Source: Mycolicibacter sinensis (GTDB lineage Bacteria; Actinomycetota; Actinomycetes; Mycobacteriales; Mycobacteriaceae). From it: a stretch of DNA of 32,784 nt. Under the pieces are notes generated by a model that saw only the letters and a list, made by a program, of their open reading frames with translations, made no database searches and was not told the DNA's origin. The number at the start of each line of letters is the position of its first letter. Position 1 is the stretch's first letter. A program made the translations under genes and the position numbers. The stretch is from the NCBI RefSeq assembly GCF_001667945.1, contig NZ_LZJK01000167.1, positions 1 through 32,784 of the forward strand, read 5' to 3'. This document shows positions 8,348-16,353 of this stretch, piece after piece.

Positions 8348-8905
8348 ATGCCTGAGACTCCCCCCACTGATTCGCCGTCATCGACCAAGCCCACCAAGCC
8401 CAAGACCGCGGGTTTTCCGAAATCTTCCACTTCTTCTCAGGGCCTGTCGGTGCCGACGATCGCCGCTTTGGCCTTGGCCGTGCTCGGCATCGTGTTAGCC
8501 ATCTTCGGGTGGTTCCACCCGTCGACGAGTCAGAAGTTCTCCGGCGACCAGCGCGACGAAGCCAAGGGCAAGATCTGCGACGCACAGGCCGTCGTGCGCC
8601 AAGGCACCCAGTTCAACACCAACCTGCAGAACCCGGTTCCTGGCGACCTGGCCGGTGACCTGGCGGTGGGCACCAATGCCCGGCTGTCGCTGTTCGCCGG
8701 CGGTGCGTTCCTGCACCAGCGCCTGGAAGCCAACCCGGCCGTCCCGGCCGATCTGGCCAAGGCCGTCGGCGACATGGCCGACACCCTGGAGGCACTGAGC
8801 ATCAACTACCTGGCCGGGCACTCGCCTGACGACGCGGTGCAGCAGCCGCTGCGTGACCAGCTGCGCGGCGAGATCGACGTGCTCGACAACCTCTGCCAGT
8901 CGTAG
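8348..8905 (+). CDS. Single-pass membrane protein of unknown function
   Basis: I do not recognise this 185-residue protein beyond its resemblance to small anchored proteins common in mycobacteria. It begins with about 32 Pro/Ser/Thr/Lys-rich residues, then one hydrophobic helix at about 34-55 (IAALALAVLGIVLAIFG), then a 130-residue extracytoplasmic domain that looks helical. That domain contains only two cysteines, Cys77 and Cys183, at its two ends, which could form a disulfide. The charge pattern suggests N-terminus in, C-terminus out. It diverges from dprE1 with 78 bases between the start codons and is closed by a strong terminator, so it is a one-gene unit. Position suggests an envelope role; nothing else supports one. 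Confidence 0.8.
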   Translation: MPETPPTDSPSSTKPTKPKTAGFPKSSTSSQGLSVPTIAALALAVLGIVLAIFGWFHPSTSQKFSGDQRDEAKGKICDAQAVVRQGTQFNTNLQNPVPGDLAGDLAVGTNARLSLFAGGAFLHQRLEANPAVPADLAKAVGDMADTLEALSINYLAGHSPDDAVQQPLRDQLRGEIDVLDNLCQS

Positions 8906-8917
8906 TAACCCGTTCTC

Positions 8918-8964
8918 CGGTTCAGCACCGGTTGCGCATGGCGCAGCCGGTGCTGAACCGTTTT
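8918..8964 (+). terminator. Strong intrinsic terminator
   Basis: A near-perfect hairpin starts 13 bases after the stop codon. The lower stem of 14 pairs (CGGTTCAGCACCGG with its complement) is followed by one G-T pair and five more pairs (TGCGC/GCGCA) around an ATG loop, then TTTT at 8961-8964. Confidence 0.85.
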
Positions 8965-9722
8965 GCGGGCCGGGGCGGAGAAGCGCGTCCGCCGGAGGCG
9001 GTCAGCCTGGGCACTGCCTGGTGGACAACGGTACGTTTTCCGCCACCGGCTGCGTTGCGGCGCCGGGGTCATCCGCAGCGCGCCCTCGCCGGCCTGGGTT
9101 TTGGTTAGCCGGCTAGCTGTCAACAACCGGGGGAGAAGGTTCGACAGCCTGGACGAATATGCAGAGCGGTCAAGCCGGTGGTGCCCCGCGCCGGCCATGA
9201 CACGGATCCATGCTGCTCACGTACAGCGTCGACGAGGCGGCAGACGTTAGGCGCGCCGAGCGCGATTACGGATAACCGGCAAGAAGCGTTCCTGCGCCAA
9301 GTTAATGCCGAGCCGAATTCTTACGGTTACGCGGCCAATGGCAGACATCCAACGCGCTGCCTGTCAGACCGAATGCCTTTTGAAGGTTTAGTCCACCACA
9401 GGTGCACTAAATTGACGGAGCCGCAGCTTTTTCGCCGACCGGTCGTCGCTCGACGACGCCCGCTGCGACCGCTGGGCGCGGTCGACAGTCTGGGGCGCCG
9501 AACCGCGGAGGGATCGCACGCCTCGCTGACCTGGGCTTCCCCGTCAGCGCGTCACGCCAGGGCCTGCCCAGGCGAGGGTTGGGACAGGAGGAATTTTTCT
9601 GAGAGTCCAGAACTTTTCTAAGAAATTTTGGCGGGCCGACGGCGTGGATTCACCGCCATAATCCCATGTTAACGCCCATTACCAACCGGTAACCTGCACG
9701 GTTCCACCTTTTTGCACTGGGG
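8965..9722. other. Non-coding region before the first PGRS gene
   Basis: No convincing gene lies here; the open frames lack ribosome sites and read as shadow translations. The first half is ordinary GC-rich sequence. From about 9280 the composition becomes richer in A and T, with an 11-base palindrome TTTCTAAGAAA around 9614-9624 and a small GTCGTCG-CT-CGACGAC palindrome at 9442-9457. GGACAGG (9582-9588) followed by CTGAGA (9599-9604) recurs upstream of the second PGRS gene. Confidence 0.55.
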
Positions 9723-9750
9723 TTGACGCGATCAGAATAGGCGTTAACCT
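9723..9750 (+). promoter_or_regulatory. Predicted promoter of PGRS gene 1
   Basis: TTGACG (9723-9728) and TAACCT (9745-9750) are 16 bases apart. The second PGRS gene has the same -35, the same spacing and a near-identical -10 (TAACGT), at almost the same distance from its start codon (57 versus 56 bases). Confidence 0.65.
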
Positions 9751-9806
9751 AACTCCCCACAGGGCTCGTTATGCCGCCGTTATGTGCAAGCTAAGGGGAA
9801 GCTGCC

Positions 9807-12800
9807 ATGTCTCGTCAGGGTCAACGTGGATCCAAAGGTCGTCGCCGTACCCGGGTGATCGGTGCCAGTAGCGCGGTTGGTGCCTTCCTCGCATTCGGGA
9901 TGGCCCCGTTGGCGGCCGCCCCGGCGGCGAGCGCCGACTTCGATGACGTCCTCGTCGACCTGCTCGGTCAGAGTCTGGGTGACGCCGTCACCAACCTCGG
10001 TACCAATTGGGGTGATCAGGCCGCCTGGGAGGTGGTCTTGGACCCAGCCAGCTGGTCGACCTTCTTCGACGGCCTCGGCAGTCAGAGCACGTGGGATGCG
10101 GTGCTGGCCGACCTCAACTTGAATGCCGCCGGCTCGGCCGTCGCCGACCTGCCGGGTTCTGCCGCCGCGTTCGACTGGAACCAGATCGACTGGCTGAAGC
10201 CGTTCGGTAACGGCGCGCCGGGCACCGAGGCGCACCCGGACGGCGGCCCCGGTGGGTGGATCTTCGGCAACGGTGGCGCGGGCTGGGACGCCGACGGCAC
10301 GGGCCCGAGCGCCGATCCCATCGACGGTGGTAACGGCGGCCAGGGCGGTCTATTCGGCGGCGACGGTGGTGCCGGTGGTGACGGCTACGACGGTGGGGAC
10401 GGTGGCGACGGTGGTGCGGCCGGACCGTTCTCCTGGTTCAGCCACGGTGGCGCAGGTGGTGACGGTGGCGCGGCGATTACCGCGGGTCGCGACGGCGGCG
10501 CCGGTGGTGCCGGTGGTGACGCCGCCCAGTGGGGCTTCTTCAGCACCGCGGGGGCCGGCGGTAACGGTGGCGACGGGGCCATGGGTGCGGCCGGTGCTGC
10601 CGGCAGCTTCGCCAACGGCGGTGATGGCAACGGCGGCAACGGCAAAGCTGGCGGCGCGGGCGGTAACGGTGGTGCCGGCGGTAAGGGCTCGATGCTGTTC
10701 GGCGCCGGCGGCAAGGGCGGCGCGGCTGGTAACGGCGGCGAGGGGGGCGCCGGTGGGGAAGGCGCCGCCGGCTCCGACATGACCGCGTCTGCTGCTGCGA
10801 CCGACGGCGGCAAAGGTGGCGAGGGCGGCGCGGGCGGCGACGCCGGCACGGGTGGTGCGGGCGGTGCCGGTGGCTGGCTCGGCAGCGCGGGCGCGACCGG
10901 CGCGGGAGCCACGGGCGGCAACGGTGGCGAGGGTGGCGTCGGCGGTGCCGGTGGCAACGCCAACGGTGTGACCGGGAATGTGGGCCAGGACGCTGTTGAC
11001 GGCAGTGGTGCGGCCGGGGGCAACGGCGGTGTCGGCGGCAATGGCGGTGTCGCCGGTGACGGCGGTGCGGGCGGTAAGGGTGGCGCTGCCGGCACCTCGA
11101 CGAACGGCACCACCGCGACCGCCGGAGCCGGCGGCCAGGGCGGTGCCGGCGGTGACGCCAAGGGCGGCGTCGGTGGTGCCGGAGGCAAGGGTGCCGGCGG
11201 CGGCACCAATGAGGCTGCCGGAAATGGTGGCGACGGCGGGGCCGGCGGTCAGGGCGGCACGGCCGGAGCCGGTGGCGCCGGCGGGGCGAACGGCGACGGT
11301 AATGGCACGGCTGCCAGCGGCACGGCCGGATCCTCTGCCGGTGGCGAGGGCGGCCAGGGCGGTCGAGGTGGTGACGGCAAGGGCACTTACGACGCCTACG
11401 GCGACGCCCAGGCGGGCGGCATCGGCGGCACCGGTGGTATGGGTGGTGCGGGAACCCATGGCAGCGCCAACGGCAATGGTGGTGCCGGCGGTGCTGGTGG
11501 TGATGGCGCCAGCGAAGGCACCGGTGGGGTCGGCGGCAGCGGCGGCGCCGGCGGGGCCGGCGGCCAAGCGGATGCCACCGGGCCGGGCTACGGCGGTGGC
11601 GGTGGCGGCGGCGGTGGCGGCGGCAGCGTCTTCGACGACGGTGACGCCACCGCAACCGGTACCGCCACGGGCGGCGACGGCGGTGCGGGTGGCGCCGGTA
11701 CCGCCACCGCGGCCGGTGGGCACGGCGGCACCGGCGGTCAGGGCAACATCTCCGCGTTCGGTACCGGCAGCAAGGCTGACGGCACCGCCACCGGCGGCAG
11801 CGGCGGCAATGGTGGCACCAACGGCGGCACCGGTGGTGACGGCGGCCTGGCTGAGATCCTCGGCGGATTCGGCACCACCAACAGCGTCGCGCACGACGCC
11901 ACCGCTATCGGCGGCGCCGGCGGTAACGGAATCAACGGCGGCACAGGCGGTGCCGGCGGCATCGGTTACGTCGAAGCAGTCGGCGACAACACCACCGCGA
12001 CCGGTACCGGGACCGGCGGGGCCGGCGGTGACGGCGTCGACGGTGGTGCCGGCGGCAACGGCGGCGAAGGCATCGTCGACGCCGGCTACGGCCAGATCAC
12101 GCCCAGCGGCCCCGCCCCGACACCCAATGCCAGCGCTGACGGCACCGCCACCGGTGGGGCCGGCGGCACCGGCACCGGCGCCAACAGCCAAGGCGGCGCT
12201 GGTGGCAGCGGCTCGGTCATCGGCCTGAACGGTGGCAGCGGCAGCGGCACCGGAATCGGCGGCGCGGGCGGTGACGCCACCAACGGCGGAACTGGCGGTG
12301 ACGGCGGCAGGGGCTGGATCGAAGCCGTCGGCACCGGCAACAGCGGAACGGCCGCCGCTAAGGGCGACGCGACCGGTGGGGCCGGTGGTGCGGGCGACGA
12401 CGGGACCGGCGGCGCCGGTGGCGACGCGACGGTCCTGGCGACCAACGGCGGCACTGCGACCGGCACCGATGGTGCGACCGGCGGTGCGGGTGGTTCCGGC
12501 AGCAACGGTGGCACCGGCGGCGCAGGTGGCGCGGCAGCTATCAACGCCAGCCAGGGTGCTGTCATCAGTGACACCAAGGTGCAGGGAGCTATCGGCGGTG
12601 CGGGCAGCAACGGCGGCACCGGCGGTATCGGTGGTGCCGGCGCTGCTTCAGCGATCGGTGCCGGCAGCACCATCACGGGTGCAGCCACCGGCGGCGCCGC
12701 TGGTAGCGGCGACGGCGCGGGCAGCATCGGCGGTGACGGCGGTGCCGGCTACCTGGTGGTCGACCACGCCGGCGGCACCATCGGCGGGGACGGCAATGCC

Positions 12801-15800
12801 GCAGCGGCCCAGGGCGGCATCGGTGGTGACGCCACCAATGGCGGTCACGGCGGTACCGCCGGCTTCGGTGAGCTGGAGACCGGCAACGCCAATGACGGTG
12901 GCAGCGGCGGCACCTCGTACGGCAGCGCCACCGGCGGGAACGGTGGTACCGCCGACGGCACCGGCAGCACCGGCGGCCACGGCGGCAACGGCGACATCCA
13001 GAGCGCTCGTGCCGAAGGCGGAAGCACAGGCGGCACCTCGCACGGCACCGCACAGGGCGGAAACGGCGGGGACGCGACCGGCGGCGGCCACGGCGGTAAG
13101 GGCAGCTACGGCAGCATCTTGTCCGGTGGTGCGGACGCGGAGGCTTCCGGCACCGGCACCGGCGGCAACGGCGGTGACGGCCTGGCCGGTGGCACCGGTG
13201 GTGACGCTCTGAGCGGTCAGGTCAACGCGTTCGGTGCCAATGCCAAGGCCGACGGCACCGCGCAGGGCGGCGGCGGCGGTGCCGGTACCGGTGCCGGTGC
13301 GGTCGGCGGTGGCGGCAATCTTGGCTACATCACTGCGGGCGCCGGCAACACCATCACCGGGGCGCACAGCACCGGCGGCGACGGCGGCGCCGCGGGGGCA
13401 GGCGTACACGGCGCCTCTGGTGGTGCGGCCAACGTCACCGCCAATGTCGGTACGAGCAGCACCATCACCAACGGCTCGGCGGCCGGTGGTAACGGCGGCG
13501 CGGGCGACGCTCACGGCGGCGTCGGCGGCCGAGGCGGCGACGCCCTGGTCGGGGCGGGCAACGGCGGCACCGTCAGTGACGCCACCGCAGGCGGCGGTGA
13601 CGGCGGTGCGGGCGCCAACGGCGGGCAAGGTGGCGCGGGCGGTTACTCCGAAGTGAGCGCCGGCCTGCAGGGCGGCACCGGTGGCAGCGCCACGGGCGAC
13701 GCCACCGGCGGCCACGGCGGCAGCGCGGATGGCGCCGGCAGCGTCGGCGGCGCCGGCGGCAGCGGCAACATCCAAGGTGGCTTCCTCCGGCCGGGTTATG
13801 GCGGTAATGACGGGGCGGCCAGCGGGACCGGAACCGGCGGTGACGGCGGCAACGCCACCGGTGCCGGCAGCCACGGCGGCAACGGTGGTCTCGGCAGTGT
13901 CGTGGCCGGCGGAAGCGGCGCGGTGGCCGACGGCTCCGGCATCGGCGGCAATGGTGGTAGCGGCGCCGCCGGCGGCACCGGCGGCAACGGCAGCAGCGGT
14001 CAAGTAGCGGCGCTGAACACCGGGGCCCACGCCAGCGGCACCGGCCACAGCGGCAACGGCGGCGACGCCACCGGGACCGGCAGCGTCGGCGGCAACGGCA
14101 CCATCGGCAACGTTATGGCATTCGGGCAGAACAGTCAGGCCAGCGGCACCGCCACCGGTGGCGACGGCGGCGCGGCCGGCAACGGAGGCCACGGTGGTAC
14201 CGGCGGTCAAGGCAGGGTCGTAGCTTGGGGCAACGGCAGCATCGCCACCGACAGCACCGCGACAGCCGGCGCCGGCGGCGCCGCGACGGATGGCGGTTCC
14301 GGGGCGCTGGGTGGTCAGGCCTACGTCTGGGCCGGCGCGCCAGGAGCTACCGGGCTTGGCGACCCCGCCAGCGGCGGCACCATCACCGGCAGCACCGCCA
14401 TCGGCGGTACGGCTGGCGACCTCAACGGCGGTATCGCCGAAGTTCAGGCGATCAACGGGTCGATTTTCAACAGCACCGCCACGGCGGGTGATGGCGGTGC
14501 CGGCGGCTTCGGCGGTTACGCCACAGTCAGCGCCACCAACAACGGCGCCATCTCCGATAGCACTGCAACCGCTGGCAACAGTTCTGCCGGTGGTGCCGGT
14601 GGCGCTGCGACCGTCGCCGCCGATCGCACCGGCAGCTCGATCGCCGGCAGCGACGCAACCGGCGGCAATGCCGGCAGCGGGGGTGACGGCGGTCATGGCT
14701 TCGTCCTAGCGTCCAACGGCGGCGCGATCACCAACAGCGCCGCGACCGGTGGCGATGGCACCGACACTGCCAACGGCGGCGACGCTGAGGTCGTTGCCGA
14801 CGGCTCAGGCAGTTCCATCGCCGCCAGCGCCGCCACGGCGGGGAATGGCGGCGCAGGTGACGCCGACGGCGGCAAGGGCGGAGGCGGCGGTGCGGCCAGC
14901 GTCGGCGCCAGCAACGGTGCCCACATCACCGACACCACCGTGAAGGGCGGTGTGGGCGGTGCCGGCACCGACGGCGGACAAGGTGGCCTCGGTGGGTTCG
15001 GCCTGGCCGCGGCGACCGGGGCTGGCAGCACCATCACCGGGGCGAGCGCCACCGGCGGGGTCGGCGGGCTGGGCGACAACGGGACCGGCGGCGAAGGCGG
15101 CAGCGGCCAGCTGATCGTCGACAGCGCGGGCGGCAGCATCGGCGGTGGCGGGAACACCGCCGCGGCGGTCGGCGGTGCCGGTGGTGCCGGTACCGACGGT
15201 GGCCGGGGTGGCAATGGGTCGTGGGGTGAACTCGAGTCCGACGCCGCGGGCGGCAACTCCTACGGTCTGTCCACCGGCGGTGCCGGTGGTCACGCCACGG
15301 GCGCGAACAGCGTCGGTGGCAACGGCGGAAGCTCGGATATCGAGAGTGCCAAGACCACGAGTGGCTTCGGTGACCCGAGCCTCGGCGGCCCGGGCGGGAC
15401 GGCCCATGGTACGTCGACCGGCGGCGATGGTGGCAGCGCCAGCAACGGCGGCCACGGCGGTAACGGTGGCAAGGCAAGTATTGCTGCCGGTGGCGAAAAC
15501 GCTCTGGCCAGCGGCACCTCGAAGGGTGGCACCGGTGGCGAAGGAGACGGCGGCCAAGGCGGCAACGCCGGCTACAGCCGGGTTACCGCACTGGGCGAGA
15601 ACACCACATCTACCGGAGGCAGCGCGACCGGCGGCGACGGCGGTAAGGGCACCGGCGGCGGCACCGGCGGCAAGGGCGCCGACGGCAACATCGGGGCCGC
15701 GCTCACCAACACCGGGAGTGCCAGCGACCACCCGACCGCTAACGACAACACGGTCGTCGGCGGAAGCGGCGGGCTGGGCGGACCAGGTCACACCGGCGGC

Positions 15801-15914
15801 AACGGCACCGAGGCCGATGTCTATGCGGTCAATAACGGACAAACCAACCCGGGGTGGCCTAACCCGAATAGCGATCAAACGGTTATCGGCCCCAACGGCG
15901 CCAACAACCCTTAA
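9807..15914 (+). CDS. Secreted giant PGRS protein 1 (no PE domain)
   Basis: The 2035-residue protein starts with a basic region and a hydrophobic signal peptide (about 15-43) ending ASA before DFDD, where signal peptidase I should cut. A non-repeat acidic segment (44-130) leads to KPFGNGAPGTEAHPDGGPGG (131 on), which resembles the linker following PE in PE_PGRS proteins. Classical GGAGGNGG repeats fill about 160-595. A run of 11 glycines (596-606) marks a change to a different repeat of about 36-42 residues with a hydrophobic strand-like part such as STITGATG followed by GGxGGxxxxGGxGG; this continues to the C terminus. Two copies of a module of about 230 residues lie near 12555-13240 and 14920-15610. 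The ATG at 9807 is supported by AAGGGGA at 9793-9799. The protein is expected to be exported or surface-bound; its role is unknown. Confidence 0.9.
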   Translation: MSRQGQRGSKGRRRTRVIGASSAVGAFLAFGMAPLAAAPAASADFDDVLVDLLGQSLGDAVTNLGTNWGDQAAWEVVLDPASWSTFFDGLGSQSTWDAVLADLNLNAAGSAVADLPGSAAAFDWNQIDWLKPFGNGAPGTEAHPDGGPGGWIFGNGGAGWDADGTGPSADPIDGGNGGQGGLFGGDGGAGGDGYDGGDGGDGGAAGPFSWFSHGGAGGDGGAAITAGRDGGAGGAGGDAAQWGFFSTAGAGGNGGDGAMGAAGAAGSFANGGDGNGGNGKAGGAGGNGGAGGKGSMLFGAGGKGGAAGNGGEGGAGGEGAAGSDMTASAAATDGGKGGEGGAGGDAGTGGAGGAGGWLGSAGATGAGATGGNGGEGGVGGAGGNANGVTGNVGQDAVDGSGAAGGNGGVGGNGGVAGDGGAGGKGGAAGTSTNGTTATAGAGGQGGAGGDAKGGVGGAGGKGAGGGTNEAAGNGGDGGAGGQGGTAGAGGAGGANGDGNGTAASGTAGSSAGGEGGQGGRGGDGKGTYDAYGDAQAGGIGGTGGMGGAGTHGSANGNGGAGGAGGDGASEGTGGVGGSGGAGGAGGQADATGPGYGGGGGGGGGGGSVFDDGDATATGTATGGDGGAGGAGTATAAGGHGGTGGQGNISAFGTGSKADGTATGGSGGNGGTNGGTGGDGGLAEILGGFGTTNSVAHDATAIGGAGGNGINGGTGGAGGIGYVEAVGDNTTATGTGTGGAGGDGVDGGAGGNGGEGIVDAGYGQITPSGPAPTPNASADGTATGGAGGTGTGANSQGGAGGSGSVIGLNGGSGSGTGIGGAGGDATNGGTGGDGGRGWIEAVGTGNSGTAAAKGDATGGAGGAGDDGTGGAGGDATVLATNGGTATGTDGATGGAGGSGSNGGTGGAGGAAAINASQGAVISDTKVQGAIGGAGSNGGTGGIGGAGAASAIGAGSTITGAATGGAAGSGDGAGSIGGDGGAGYLVVDHAGGTIGGDGNAAAAQGGIGGDATNGGHGGTAGFGELETGNANDGGSGGTSYGSATGGNGGTADGTGSTGGHGGNGDIQSARAEGGSTGGTSHGTAQGGNGGDATGGGHGGKGSYGSILSGGADAEASGTGTGGNGGDGLAGGTGGDALSGQVNAFGANAKADGTAQGGGGGAGTGAGAVGGGGNLGYITAGAGNTITGAHSTGGDGGAAGAGVHGASGGAANVTANVGTSSTITNGSAAGGNGGAGDAHGGVGGRGGDALVGAGNGGTVSDATAGGGDGGAGANGGQGGAGGYSEVSAGLQGGTGGSATGDATGGHGGSADGAGSVGGAGGSGNIQGGFLRPGYGGNDGAASGTGTGGDGGNATGAGSHGGNGGLGSVVAGGSGAVADGSGIGGNGGSGAAGGTGGNGSSGQVAALNTGAHASGTGHSGNGGDATGTGSVGGNGTIGNVMAFGQNSQASGTATGGDGGAAGNGGHGGTGGQGRVVAWGNGSIATDSTATAGAGGAATDGGSGALGGQAYVWAGAPGATGLGDPASGGTITGSTAIGGTAGDLNGGIAEVQAINGSIFNSTATAGDGGAGGFGGYATVSATNNGAISDSTATAGNSSAGGAGGAATVAADRTGSSIAGSDATGGNAGSGGDGGHGFVLASNGGAITNSAATGGDGTDTANGGDAEVVADGSGSSIAASAATAGNGGAGDADGGKGGGGGAASVGASNGAHITDTTVKGGVGGAGTDGGQGGLGGFGLAAATGAGSTITGASATGGVGGLGDNGTGGEGGSGQLIVDSAGGSIGGGGNTAAAVGGAGGAGTDGGRGGNGSWGELESDAAGGNSYGLSTGGAGGHATGANSVGGNGGSSDIESAKTTSGFGDPSLGGPGGTAHGTSTGGDGGSASNGGHGGNGGKASIAAGGENALASGTSKGGTGGEGDGGQGGNAGYSRVTALGENTTSTGGSATGGDGGKGTGGGTGGKGADGNIGAALTNTGSASDHPTANDNTVVGGSGGLGGPGHTGGNGTEADVYAVNNGQTNPGWPNPNSDQTVIGPNGANNP

Positions 15915-15932
15915 CCCAATCCGCCAACCCAC

Positions 15933-15962
15933 CCGCGGCCCGGCCTTGCGACCGGGCCGCGG
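15933..15962 (+). terminator. Hairpin terminator after PGRS gene 1
   Basis: CCGCGGCCCGG (15933-15943) pairs perfectly with CCGGGCCGCGG (15952-15962) across an 8-base loop, 19 bases after the stop codon. There is no T-run, as is common for mycobacterial terminators. Confidence 0.75.
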
Positions 15963-16270
15963 TGGCATTCCGACGAGCGCTATCGGCGGTGATATCCGAT
16001 TCGACTTCACCCACATCACCCACGGCAGGTGCAGGAGTGACACGAGTTGCCGCCGCTACCGGATCGTCGGACAGGCTTTCCTGAGAATTTTCGGGCCCGG
16101 AGGTAACGGCGGGGCTCAGCGTTCACTACCGTCGGCATCGGCCCGGCCCGCTGATGTGGCAGCTAAGAGCCGGTGATTAGCACACCAAAGCCACTGACCT
16201 GGGCAAATGCATAACTCGACTTACCTCGCAGTGTCGGCGCCCGCGGCTAGCGAAAGGCCGTGATACAGGG
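15963..16270. other. Spacer between PGRS genes 1 and 2
   Basis: No gene is supported. The region contains the 33-base relative of the 114-bp palindrome (15979-16011), GGACAGG (16069-16075) with CTGAGA (16081-16086) as in the spacer upstream of PGRS gene 1, and a stretch richer in A and T just before the promoter of PGRS gene 2. Confidence 0.6.
15979..16011 (+). repeat. Partial second copy of the 26148-26180 palindrome arm
   Basis: GCTATCG, then TATCCGATTCG, then CACC align without gaps to 26148-26180, matching at about 27 of 33 positions. No opposite arm is evident nearby, so this would be a half-element. Confidence 0.5.
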
Positions 16271-16298
16271 TTGACGCCACCGGAATCGTGATTAACGT
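16271..16298 (+). promoter_or_regulatory. Predicted promoter of PGRS gene 2
   Basis: TTGACG (16271-16276) and TAACGT (16293-16298) are 16 bases apart, preceded by GGG as in the promoter of PGRS gene 1. The start codon lies 56 bases beyond the end of the -10. Confidence 0.65.
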
Positions 16299-16353
16299 GA
16301 GCGATCGATGAGAGTTTTTCATCGAGCGCTTTAGCAATTTGGGGGAGGGCGCC

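Noticed and set aside
9178..9621. A 147-codon frame in the gap before PGRS gene 1
   Set aside because: It has no ribosome site and no hydrophobic core pattern, and it runs through the region richer in A and T that holds the upstream elements shared with PGRS gene 2.
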